Shown: positions 1 to 5,354 of the stretch, piece after piece
Layout: every line of letters starts with the position of its first letter
Numbering within the stretch: the first letter of the stretch is position 1
Assembly (NCBI GenBank): GCA_934454435.1
Contig: CAKSGA010000101.1
Span: 1 to 7,648, forward strand
Length of the DNA: 7,648 nt
Source of the DNA: an uncultured Oscillospiraceae bacterium
Lineage (GTDB): Bacteria > Bacillota > Clostridia > Oscillospirales > Ruminococcaceae
Reading direction: 5' to 3'
Made by a program: the position numbers and the translations under genes
Notes under the pieces: generated by a model
The model's input: only the letters and a program-made list of their open reading frames with translations
Told to the model about the DNA's origin: nothing
Database searches by the model: none

Positions 1-119
1 ACCGGGGACTGCATCATACAGGGAGCGCACCAGGAAGCCCAGAAGTCCAGCAGCACGGGCTTTGTGCTCTCAACTATCTCCGTCTTGAAATTATCCTTTG
101 TTATCGTCAGCACTGACAT
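1..119 (-). CDS. trxA: Thioredoxin, N-terminal part (runs off the window)
   Basis: The reverse strand reads ATG at 119 to the window edge without a stop, giving 39 full codons. The fragment has the beta-alpha-beta start of a thioredoxin and the active site W-C-A-P-C at residues 30-34, preceded by the hydrophobic strand VLLDFWAS that is typical of the family. Thioredoxins are cytoplasmic dithiol-disulfide oxidoreductases of about 100-110 residues, so roughly two thirds of the gene lies outside. The usual motif is WCGPC; the Ala between the cysteines, and Met-Met-Gln-Ser-Pro after them in place of the common K-M-I-A-P, are departures seen directly. The start is set by GGAGG at 127-131 on the reverse strand, 7 nt upstream. 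It is divergent from pfkA and has its own promoter. A specialised thioredoxin-like protein cannot be excluded from so short a piece. Confidence 0.88.
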   Translation of the reverse strand, partial: MSVLTITKDNFKTEIVESTKPVLLDFWASWCAPCMMQSP

Positions 120-169
120 ATCAGTTCCTCCATTCTTTATATTCTGTGAGAGGCCTTGCCTCTGCCTAC

Positions 170-198
170 ATTATATACTAAAAGCCGGGATTTGTCCA
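170..198 (-). promoter_or_regulatory. Sigma-A promoter of the thioredoxin gene
   Basis: On the reverse strand TGGACA (193-198) is followed after exactly 17 nt by TATAAT (170-175). Transcription would start near 163, giving a leader of about 44 nt. The leader contains a 6-bp hairpin with a 3-nt loop (149-154 with 158-163) and then the GGAGG of the thioredoxin gene. The -35 lies inside the left arm of a 9-bp inverted repeat (192-200 with 278-286), so a factor bound there could affect initiation. Confidence 0.72.
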
Positions 199-286
199 GT
201 ATGTTTTTAGTCTGATATAACAAGTTTTAATTATACAATGGGTATAATTACCGCCTGTCGGATTTTGCACAGTTTTGACTGGACAA
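192..286. repeat. Two nested inverted repeats on one axis, possible operator
   Basis: An outer pair, TTGTCCAGT (192-200) and ACTGGACAA (278-286), and an inner pair, TAATTATAC (228-236) and GTATAATTA (242-250), are each perfect over 9 bp. Both are centred on position 239. The outer pair extends weakly outward, with 14 of 18 positions complementary over 183-200 and 278-295. The sequence between the pairs is not symmetric. It lies between divergent promoters and the left outer arm contains the thioredoxin -35. It could be a regulator site or the remains of a small inverted-repeat element. I do not recognise a known regulator motif; it does not look like a Rex site. Confidence 0.5.
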
Positions 287-350
287 GTACCGTTTTTTTG
301 TTGAAATAGCACTATAATCATAAGTAATTTGACTGATTTAGAAAAAACCC

Positions 351-380
351 TTGACTATTTTGGGGAGTTTGTAGTAGAAT
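351..380 (+). promoter_or_regulatory. Probable pfkA promoter and leader hairpin
   Basis: TTGACT (351-356) and TAGAAT (375-380) are separated by 18 nt, which predicts a start near 387 and a leader of about 58 nt. Immediately inside the predicted transcript GG-TTGAG (392-399, one bulged A) can pair with CTCAA-CC (407-413), a 7-bp hairpin close to the 5' end. The rest of the 120-444 gap holds the thioredoxin promoter and the nested dyads; I see no further gene in it. Confidence 0.6.
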
Positions 381-444
381 ATAAATGTATAGGATTGAGA
401 ACAGGACTCAACCGCAACTATAAATGAAACGGAGAGAAATTACT

Positions 445-1407
445 ATGCAGAAGACAATTGGCGTACTTACAAGCGGCGGCGACGCTCCCGGAATGAACGC
501 AGCAGTTCGTGCAGTTACAAGGGCAGCCATCAAGAAGGGCTTCAGAGTCGTTGGTATCCGCCGTGGATATAACGGTCTGCTCAACAACGATATGATCGAG
601 CTTTCCGCAAGAGATGTATCTGATATCATTCAGAGAGGCGGCACAGAGATATTCACCGCCCGCTGCAAGGAGTTCAGAGAGTGGGAATACGTGCTCAAGG
701 CAAAGGATATCTGCGAGAGAGATAACTTCGCAGGCATCGTGGTTATCGGCGGCGACGGTTCCTTCCGTGGCGCAGCTGATCTTTCCAAGGCAGGTATCCC
801 CTGCGTTGGTCTGCCCGGCACCATCGACAACGATATCCAGTGCTCCGAGTACACCATCGGCTATGACACCGCAATGAACACCGTTATGGAACTGGTAGAC
901 AAGCTCCGTGACACTTCACACTCCCACGAGCGCTGCGCAGTCGTAGAAGTAATGGGCAGAGGCGCAGGCCACATCGCACTGAACACCGGTGTTGCATGCG
1001 GCGCTACAGCTATCCTGGTCCCCGAGGTAGCATATGACCTCAACGATATCATCGAGAGGATCAAGGAGCAGCGTGCCAACGGTAAGGAGCAGTTCATCAT
1101 CGTAGTAGCAGAGGGCGTCGGCCACACCGAGGAGATCGCTAAGAAGATCTACGAGGCCACCGGTATCGAGTCCAGAGCCACTATCCTTGGTCATGTTCAG
1201 AGAGGCGGCAGCCCCACAGTACGTGACAGAGTCGTTGCTTCCGAGATGGGCTATTATGCAGTTGAGCTTCTCGAAAAGGGCATCGGCAACCGTGTTGTCG
1301 GCATGAAGGACGGCAAGATCTACGATGTAGATATCCAGGAAGCCCTCAGCATGAAGAAGCCGTTCGACGAGCGTCTGTACAAGATCGCAAACGACATCAG
1401 CTTCTGA
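445..1407 (+). CDS. pfkA: ATP-dependent 6-phosphofructokinase
   Basis: It phosphorylates fructose 6-phosphate to fructose 1,6-bisphosphate with ATP, the committed step of glycolysis, as a cytoplasmic tetramer. From the start at 445 the protein is 320 residues, the same length as E. coli PfkA. Landmarks fall one residue after the E. coli numbering: the N-terminal nucleotide loop TSGGDAPGMN (9-18), GGDGS (102-106), PGTIDND with the catalytic Asp128 (124-130), Arg163, VMGRGAG (169-175), Glu223, and HVQRGGSP (250-257). Glycines at 105 and 125 (within GGDG and PGTIDND) mark the ATP-using type; pyrophosphate-dependent enzymes carry other residues there. An in-frame ATG at 424 is rejected because the Shine-Dalgarno GGAGAG (431-436) would then lie inside the gene; it sits 8 nt before 445. 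It appears monocistronic or reads weakly into folT. Confidence 0.97.
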   Translation: MQKTIGVLTSGGDAPGMNAAVRAVTRAAIKKGFRVVGIRRGYNGLLNNDMIELSARDVSDIIQRGGTEIFTARCKEFREWEYVLKAKDICERDNFAGIVVIGGDGSFRGAADLSKAGIPCVGLPGTIDNDIQCSEYTIGYDTAMNTVMELVDKLRDTSHSHERCAVVEVMGRGAGHIALNTGVACGATAILVPEVAYDLNDIIERIKEQRANGKEQFIIVVAEGVGHTEEIAKKIYEATGIESRATILGHVQRGGSPTVRDRVVASEMGYYAVELLEKGIGNRVVGMKDGKIYDVDIQEALSMKKPFDERLYKIANDISF

Positions 1408-1452
1408 TAAGACCCCGGCGTCCGGACGGGCGCAGAAACTATAAACTACAAC

Positions 1453-1550
1453 ACAGAGTAGAAGAACGTGCGTTAAGTGCCACACGGACGGAGAGTTGCC
1501 GTGCGGACGAAAGGCGGATCGCCTGCGGTACGTTCTTCGCATCTCGCTGT
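1453..1550 (+). promoter_or_regulatory. Tetrahydrofolate (THF) riboswitch
   Basis: The gap before folT carries the conserved core of the folT/THF riboswitch class: AGAGTAG (1455-1461), GCGTTAAGTGCC (1470-1481), GGACGAAAGGCG (1505-1516) and TGCGGT (1524-1529). The helices are intact. P1 pairs ACAG (1453-1456) with CTGT (1547-1550). P2 is 8 perfect bp, 1462-1469 with 1530-1537. A long arm pairs 1480-1487 with 1499-1506 with one A-C mismatch. A GGCG-GAT-CGCC hairpin spans 1513-1523. This class binds reduced folate and normally lowers expression of folate transport or synthesis genes, which fits the next gene. A possible -10 (TATAAA, 1440-1445) without a clear -35 would start the RNA right at P1; read-through from pfkA is the alternative. 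Confidence 0.93.
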
Positions 1551-1559
1551 ACATAAATT

Positions 1560-1585
1560 GAATAGGAAGCCATGAGGCTTTATTC
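1560..1585 (+). promoter_or_regulatory. Hairpin between THF riboswitch and folT, expression platform candidate
   Basis: GAATA (1560-1564) pairs with TATTC (1581-1585) and AAGCC (1567-1571) with GGCTT (1576-1580) around an ATGA loop, with two bulged G residues. It is followed by a broken T-rich run (TGTTTGTAT), so it could be a weak intrinsic terminator or a spacer helix. The folT Shine-Dalgarno GGAGG (1608-1612) lies 23 nt further on and is not covered by this hairpin. Confidence 0.45.
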
Positions 1586-1620
1586 TGTTTGTATATGGCG
1601 AAGTTACGGAGGATAAAGTC

Positions 1621-2271
1621 ATGGCTTTTTTTCATAACTTCTTGGGGAAATTCAAGAGATCAGCACAGGAACTGAAGAGCATTCGCTGCCTGGCAGTGAC
1701 GGCGGTGCTTATTGCACTGGCGTGCATTCTGAAAGCGTTCCTGACGATACAGCCGCTGCCTACGCTGAAAATAAGCTTCGCATTCGTTGCGATAGCTTCC
1801 ATCGGAATGCTGTACGGCCCTACGGTCGCAGGACTTTCCTGCGTTGCTACTGACGTTATCGGGTATCTTATATCCAGCCAGCAGCAGGGATTTTCTCCGC
1901 TGTTCACACTGGTAGAGGTAACGGGCGGAGTTATCTACGGCATATTCCTTTACGGCATGGACCCCATCAAGCCCGATTTTTCATCGGCAAAGGGCTTCTG
2001 GAGCGGTATACGCTCCAACCTGCCGACAGCATTCAGGATAATCGGCGCAAAGTTCACCATCAATCTTGTGTGCAATGTTTTCATGAATACGCTGTTCCTT
2101 ATGATAATGGGCTACGGTATCGTTCCTGAAACATTCTGGATAAAGATAGGTGAACGTATCATAAAGAACATCTCAATGCTTCCCATCGAAGTGTTCATTC
2201 TGCTGCTGACGCTGTTCCCGATAAAGGCAGCATACAGCGCAGTTTTCAAAAACCATCGTCAGAGCGTTTAA
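1621..2271 (+). CDS. folT: Folate-family ECF transporter S component
   Basis: A 216-residue integral membrane protein with a basic, amphipathic N-terminus (1-20) and about five or six hydrophobic segments (roughly 22-43, 51-66, 68-84, 91-112, 138-164 and 184-208). The layout fits a small S (substrate-binding) subunit of an energy-coupling factor importer. In this group the S subunit binds the vitamin with high affinity and docks on a shared EcfA-EcfA'-EcfT module, which is not encoded here. Assignment to the folate branch rests on the family-like features PTLKISFAFVAIAS (47-60) and GPTVAGLSCVATD (66-78), and on the THF riboswitch directly upstream, which is independent support. The start is fixed by GGAGG at 1608-1612, 8 nt before ATG. 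proC begins 21 nt after its stop, so the two are probably cotranscribed. Exact folate form transported is not shown by sequence. Confidence 0.9.
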   Translation: MAFFHNFLGKFKRSAQELKSIRCLAVTAVLIALACILKAFLTIQPLPTLKISFAFVAIASIGMLYGPTVAGLSCVATDVIGYLISSQQQGFSPLFTLVEVTGGVIYGIFLYGMDPIKPDFSSAKGFWSGIRSNLPTAFRIIGAKFTINLVCNVFMNTLFLMIMGYGIVPETFWIKIGERIIKNISMLPIEVFILLLTLFPIKAAYSAVFKNHRQSV

Positions 2272-2292
2272 GCAGCTCAGAAAGGCTCATTT

Positions 2293-3087
2293 ATGAAAAA
2301 GCTCGGTTTTATAGGCGTCGGAAATATGGGCGGCGCAATTCTCAAGGGTATAGAGGGGAAGCTCGGCAACACCGCAGTCTTCGCCTATGACGCTGATCAG
2401 AAGAAACTCGCAGACCTCACCCTGGTGGGCGCTACCGCTGCCAGCAGTGCAAAGGAGATCGCAGACAAGTGCGACTATATCCTGCTCGCAGTCAAGCCCC
2501 AGCATCTCGCTGAGGTCCTCGCTGAAATAAAGGACAGCGTAAAGCCCTCCACCGTGTTCATCTCCATCTGCGCAGGCATTTCTGCGGAGTTCATCAGAGA
2601 ACGAACCATACCTGACGCAAAGGTAGTCCTCGTTATGCCGAACACCCCCATGATGCTCGGCTGCGGCGCCTCCGCAATGTCCCACGACAGCACGGTATCC
2701 GAAGAGGAGTTCGCATTCGCACGCAAGATCATCGGCAGCTGCGGCATCACAGAGGTCGTTCCTACCGACAAGATGAAGGAGATCATCGCCATCAACGGCA
2801 GCTCCCCGGCGTTCATTTACCTGTACGCAAAGGGCTTCGTTGACTATGCGGACTCCGTAGGCATCGACAAGGACGCTGCGCTGCGTCTGTTCGCCCAGAG
2901 CCTTATCGGTTCTGCTAAGATGCTCACCGGGTCCGGCATGACCGTTGACGAGCTGATAAAGCAGGTATCTTCTCCCGGCGGTACCACCATTGCAGGTCTT
3001 GACAAGCTGTATGAGGGCGACCTCACCGGCGACGTGAAGAGAGCCTGCGAAGCCTGCACCAAGCGTGCCTACGAGCTGGGTCAGTGA
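2293..3087 (+). CDS. proC: Pyrroline-5-carboxylate reductase
   Basis: This enzyme performs the last step of proline synthesis, the NAD(P)H reduction of pyrroline-5-carboxylate, in the cytoplasm. The protein is 264 residues, normal for the family. It has an N-terminal Rossmann fold with GVGNMG (8-13), AVKPQ (66-70), MPNTP (115-119) and the C-terminal signature around 221-236 (LIKQVSSPGGTTIAGL), which contains the substrate loop. NGSSPAFIY (168-176) corresponds to the GSGPA region, with Ser in place of the usual Gly. A Val stands where many members have Arg before the MPNTP motif. The ribosome site is weak (GAAAGG, 2280-2285). It follows folT by 21 nt, so expression may be partly under the THF riboswitch; no proline-specific regulatory signal is visible. 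Confidence 0.96.
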   Translation: MKKLGFIGVGNMGGAILKGIEGKLGNTAVFAYDADQKKLADLTLVGATAASSAKEIADKCDYILLAVKPQHLAEVLAEIKDSVKPSTVFISICAGISAEFIRERTIPDAKVVLVMPNTPMMLGCGASAMSHDSTVSEEEFAFARKIIGSCGITEVVPTDKMKEIIAINGSSPAFIYLYAKGFVDYADSVGIDKDAALRLFAQSLIGSAKMLTGSGMTVDELIKQVSSPGGTTIAGLDKLYEGDLTGDVKRACEACTKRAYELGQ

Positions 3088-3096
3088 CGGAATACC

Positions 3097-3262
3097 CGCC
3101 CTCAGTTTGTCGAAAAAGTAGAAAATCGGGGTGTCGAGAAGCCCTCAGATTCTAGGAACCCGCACTGCAACTAGGCTTATGCCTGTTGCAGTGTAGCGTT
3201 TTTTGCGAAGCAAATCATGCGGTGACAGACGAAGATGAGGGGTTATCGACAGCCTGAGGGCG
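3097..3262. mobile_element. MITE-like structured element with inverted ends
   Basis: The left end (3097-3113) and the right end (3246-3262) are inverted repeats matching at 15 of 17 positions. Inside is a strong hairpin: CACTGCAAC (3163-3171) with GTTGCAGTG (3185-3193), continued by AGGC/GCCT and a TTAT loop. A smaller hairpin is TTTGC-GAA-GCAAA (3202-3214). No open reading frame of note lies inside. The left end shares CAGTTTGTCGAAAAAGT with one end of the element at 5324-5573 (16 of 17). Flanking it, GGAATACCCGCCCT (3089-3102) and GGAATACTCGCCCT (3265-3278) form a 13/14 direct repeat. Mobility is inferred from this architecture and not shown; a structured RNA is the alternative. Confidence 0.55.
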
Positions 3263-3286
3263 ATGGAATACTCGCCCTTTTCTTTT
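3258..3286 (+). terminator. Intrinsic terminator after proC, just ahead of the glycosyltransferase RBS
   Basis: GGGCGA (3258-3263) pairs with TCGCCC (3272-3277) around an 8-nt loop, followed by TTTTCTTTT (3278-3286). The T run abuts the AAGGAGA ribosome site (3287-3293) of the next gene. Its left stem overlaps the right end of the inverted-repeat element, so pairing of the element's two ends would disrupt this hairpin. Confidence 0.65.
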
Positions 3287-3299
3287 AAGGAGAACGGCA

Positions 3300-4436
3300 A
3301 TGATACGTGTTGCGCAGATACTCAGCAGAATGAACGGCGGCGGCGCTGAACAGATAATCATGAACTACTACAGTGCCATCGACCGTGAGCAGGTGCAGTT
3401 TGATTTCTACATGTTCAAGGGCTCGAAATATGTCCCCGTTGAGCAGATAAAGTCCATGGGCGGGCGAATTTTCGTGCTCCCCACTCTGAAGCACCCGCTG
3501 AAATACTTCAGGACCCTGCGCCGGCTTCTCGCTGAAAACCAGTACAAGATAATGCACTGCCATCTCAGCACGCTGTCGTTCCTGCCGCTTCTCGCCGGTA
3601 AACAGGCGGGGGTGCCGGTGCGCATACTCCACAACCATACCTCCTCCGGCGGCGGCCGGGAATGGCTCAGGAACCTTGCAAAATTCCTGCTGAAGCCCTC
3701 GGCAAGAATACACGCAACGGATTATTTCGCCTGCTCGCAGCTTTCTGCAAGGTGGATGTACGGCGACCGTGCTATAACTTCCATCGACGGCGACGACCAC
3801 CCCGGAAAGCACAAACTGGTGCGCATCATGCCGAACGCCATCGACACCGTGAGGTTCCGCTACAGCGAAAGCGACCGCCGGGACGTCCGAAAGGAGCTAC
3901 ACATACCGGAGAACGCCCTTGTTGTGGGACATATCGGCAGGTTCTGCCCGACAAAGAACCAGCCTTTTATCGTGGATATTTTCTGCGAAGTGCTGAAGCA
4001 GAACAAGAACGCCGTGCTGGTTTTCACCGGGGACGGACCGGACAAGGAGCTCGTCCAGGCGCACGTTATCGCTGCGGGGATTACTCAGCGGGTCCTCTTC
4101 ACCGGGCAGCGGAGCGACACCGAACGCCTCTACAGCGCCTTTGACTGCTTCCTGCTCCCATCTAACTACGAGGGCTTCCCGGTGGTCGGGGTAGAATCCC
4201 AGTGCTCGGGGCTTCCTTTCCTGTTCTCCGACCATGTGACATCCGAAATGAAGCTCATCGGTACTGCGCAGCAGCTCCCCCTCGGGAACCCCCACGACTG
4301 GGCATGCGCCGTGCTGTGCTGTGCGGGTCTGCGGGACAGCAACGCACCGCAGGTCATCGCCGCAAAGGGTCTTGACATAAAGGACGCCGCCGCCCGGCTC
4401 ACCAGATTTTATTTTAAAAAAGCAGAAAATTGTTAA
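3300..4436 (+). CDS. GT4-family glycosyltransferase
   Basis: A 378-residue GT-B fold retaining glycosyltransferase that moves a sugar from a nucleotide sugar to an unknown acceptor, probably at the cytoplasmic membrane face for polysaccharide or glycolipid assembly. The N-terminal domain has the glycine-rich loop GGGAEQII (13-20) and HNHT (111-114). The C-terminal donor domain has IGRFCPTKN (212-220) with the Arg and Lys expected to hold the donor phosphates, FTGDGPD (242-248), GQRSD (269-273), and the E-x7-E pair E291/E299 in EGFPVVGVE. No transmembrane helix or signal peptide is evident. AAGGAGA (3287-3293) sets the start. No other polysaccharide genes are adjacent, so the acceptor cannot be inferred. 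I found no convincing promoter of its own; it follows a terminator directly. Its TAA stop (4434-4436) lies within the bioY BirA box. Confidence 0.9.
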   Translation: MIRVAQILSRMNGGGAEQIIMNYYSAIDREQVQFDFYMFKGSKYVPVEQIKSMGGRIFVLPTLKHPLKYFRTLRRLLAENQYKIMHCHLSTLSFLPLLAGKQAGVPVRILHNHTSSGGGREWLRNLAKFLLKPSARIHATDYFACSQLSARWMYGDRAITSIDGDDHPGKHKLVRIMPNAIDTVRFRYSESDRRDVRKELHIPENALVVGHIGRFCPTKNQPFIVDIFCEVLKQNKNAVLVFTGDGPDKELVQAHVIAAGITQRVLFTGQRSDTERLYSAFDCFLLPSNYEGFPVVGVESQCSGLPFLFSDHVTSEMKLIGTAQQLPLGNPHDWACAVLCCAGLRDSNAPQVIAAKGLDIKDAAARLTRFYFKKAENC

Positions 4437-4461
4437 CTTACTCTCTTGACAAGTTTACAAT
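4429..4461 (+). promoter_or_regulatory. BirA-type biotin operator (box 1)
   Basis: ATTGTTAAC (4429-4437) and GTTTACAAT (4453-4461) face each other across 15 nt, matching the half-site sequence and spacing known for Bacillus-type BirA operators. The box spans the bioY -35 (4446-4451), so biotin-loaded BirA bound here would block RNA polymerase. Its left half covers the stop codon of the glycosyltransferase gene. birA itself is not in the window. Confidence 0.8.
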
Positions 4462-4474
4462 AGTGTGGTATAAT
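4446..4474 (+). promoter_or_regulatory. Strong extended -10 promoter of bioY
   Basis: TTGACA (4446-4451), a 17-nt spacer and TATAAT (4469-4474) match the sigma-A consensus in all 12 positions, and TG at 4466-4467 adds an extended -10. Initiation is expected near 4481, leaving a leader of about 38 nt. A promoter this strong makes sense only under tight repression, consistent with the overlapping BirA box. Confidence 0.9.
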
Positions 4475-4486
4475 TATCAAGGTCTT

Positions 4487-4520
4487 ATTGTAAACCAAAT
4501 AACAGGAGAAAGTAAACAAT
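4487..4520 (+). promoter_or_regulatory. Possible second BirA box over the bioY RBS and start
   Basis: ATTGTAAAC (4487-4495) and GTAAACAAT (4512-4520) face each other across 16 nt. The right half differs by one base from the usual GTTAACAAT, and the spacing is one longer than in box 1, so this is tentative. Separately, TATTGTAAAC (4486-4495) forms a perfect 10-bp inverted repeat with GTTTACAATA (4453-4462) around the -10. Confidence 0.4.
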
Positions 4521-5124
4521 GAACGAAACAAAAGTACAGACAACAAAATCCCTGACCGTAAGGAACATGGTGTTCATCGCAGTTATGGCTGCGCTGATCT
4601 GCATAGCAGCGCCGTTTTCCGTCCCCATCGGGCCTATCCCGATTTCCCTGGCGACATTTGCAGTATACCTCGCCGGCGGACTTCTCGGCGCAAAGAAAGG
4701 CACCCTGGCGGTCACTGTATATATCCTGCTGGGAGCTGTGGGACTTCCGGTGTTCTCTAACGGCGAGGGCGGTTTCCAGAAGCTGTTCGGCGTTACCGGC
4801 GGCTATATAATCGGCTATATCCCCTGCGTGCTTATTGCGGGACTTTTCGTAGACCTATTTTTCAGAAAGAAGTCCGAAATCAGGAACAAGTTCCTGAACT
4901 GGCTCAGCAGAGCATGGGCTGTTCCTGTGGGAATGGTACTCGGAACTGTAGTCCTGTATGTTTTCGGAACTGCGTGGTTCATCATAGCACGTGGCGTAAC
5001 ACTTGAGGTTGCTATGGCAGGCTGTGTTTATCCGTTCATTCCCGGCGACCTTATCAAGATCGCCTGCGCAACTGTTCTGACAGTGCTCCTCAGGGACAGA
5101 CTCAGCCGTATCATCGAGGGTTGA
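4519..5124 (+). CDS. bioY: Biotin-specific ECF transporter S component
   Basis: A 201-residue membrane protein that captures biotin and imports it together with the shared EcfA-EcfA'-EcfT module, or slowly alone in some bacteria. Features typical of BioY are IGPIPISLATFAVYLAGGLLG (37-57), LGAVGLPVFSNGEGG (71-85), the GGYIIGYI stretch (94-101) and the C-terminal YPFIPGDLIK (171-180), whose acidic and basic residues are a family hallmark. About six hydrophobic helices are visible (roughly 16-34, 42-57, 61-78, 94-113, 135-156 and 177-191). AGGAGA (4504-4509) lies 9 nt before the ATG. It has its own promoter and BirA-type operator and ends in a strong terminator, so it is a single-gene biotin-responsive unit. 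No biotin synthesis genes are nearby, which suggests uptake matters for this organism. Confidence 0.96.
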   Translation: MNETKVQTTKSLTVRNMVFIAVMAALICIAAPFSVPIGPIPISLATFAVYLAGGLLGAKKGTLAVTVYILLGAVGLPVFSNGEGGFQKLFGVTGGYIIGYIPCVLIAGLFVDLFFRKKSEIRNKFLNWLSRAWAVPVGMVLGTVVLYVFGTAWFIIARGVTLEVAMAGCVYPFIPGDLIKIACATVLTVLLRDRLSRIIEG

Positions 5125-5131
5125 TTTACTG

Positions 5132-5172
5132 AATAAAAAAACTGAGTGGTAATACGCTCAGTTTTTTTTATT
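5132..5172. terminator. Bidirectional intrinsic terminator after bioY
   Basis: ACTGAGTG (5141-5148) pairs with CGCTCAGT (5155-5162) with one T-G wobble and a GTAATA loop. A run of A residues precedes the stem (5135-5140) and eight T residues (5162-5169) close it, so either strand can end here. The stem starts 16 nt after the bioY stop. Confidence 0.93.
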
Positions 5173-5186
5173 CCGATCTGGCGCTG

Positions 5187-5306
5187 ACCTGTAGGGGAGG
5201 GGCTTGCCCCTCCCGTTCCTTTTGGGTCCGTCTGAAACCGGGGCTGTATTTCATATGATTGACGGAACTGTATTTATCGGGAGGGGCAAGCCCCTCCCCT
5301 ACAGGT
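5187..5306. repeat. 120-bp element with 29-bp perfect inverted ends
   Basis: Positions 5187-5215 and 5278-5306 are perfect reverse complements over 29 bp, separated by 62 bp. Each arm is itself a hairpin: GGGAGGGGC and GCCCCTCCC around a TT loop, 9 bp. The outward ends read ACCTGTAGGGG. The core has no ORF or clear motif. Ends of the CCTGTAGGGG type are, as I recall, frequent in intergenic DNA of related gut Firmicutes, so this is probably a copy of a dispersed non-autonomous element; that recollection needs a genome search. Confidence 0.75.
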
Positions 5307-5323
5307 TTATGATGTAATATGAT

Positions 5324-5354
5324 AAACGACCGGGCATGTATTGTCCGGTCGTTT
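5324..5354. repeat. Left copy of a 31-nt hairpin repeat
   Basis: AAACGACCGG (5324-5333) pairs with CCGGTCGTTT (5345-5354), with a partly paired interior. It matches the copy at 5543-5573 at 29 of 31 positions in the same orientation. The two copies bracket the hairpin array between them. Confidence 0.8.

Noticed and set aside
313..318. TATAAT as a second pfkA -10
   Set aside because: The nearest TTGACT (275-280) is 32 nt upstream and no acceptable -35 lies at 16-18 nt.
424..447. Upstream in-frame ATG extending pfkA by seven residues
   Set aside because: The Shine-Dalgarno GGAGAG would be inside the coding region, and the start at 445 gives the family length of 320 residues.
1411..1430. GC palindrome CGTCCGGACG after pfkA as a terminator
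   Set aside because: The dyad is short and no T run follows, so intrinsic termination is not supported.
916..1635. A 239-codon antisense frame over pfkA and the riboswitch
   Set aside because: It is composed of shadow sequence opposite a well-conserved gene and a structured RNA; it has no family resemblance.
3662..4144. A 160-codon frame inside the glycosyltransferase gene
   Set aside because: It is a +1 frame shadow rich in Arg/Pro/Gly with no motif, while the overlapping frame carries every GT4 motif.
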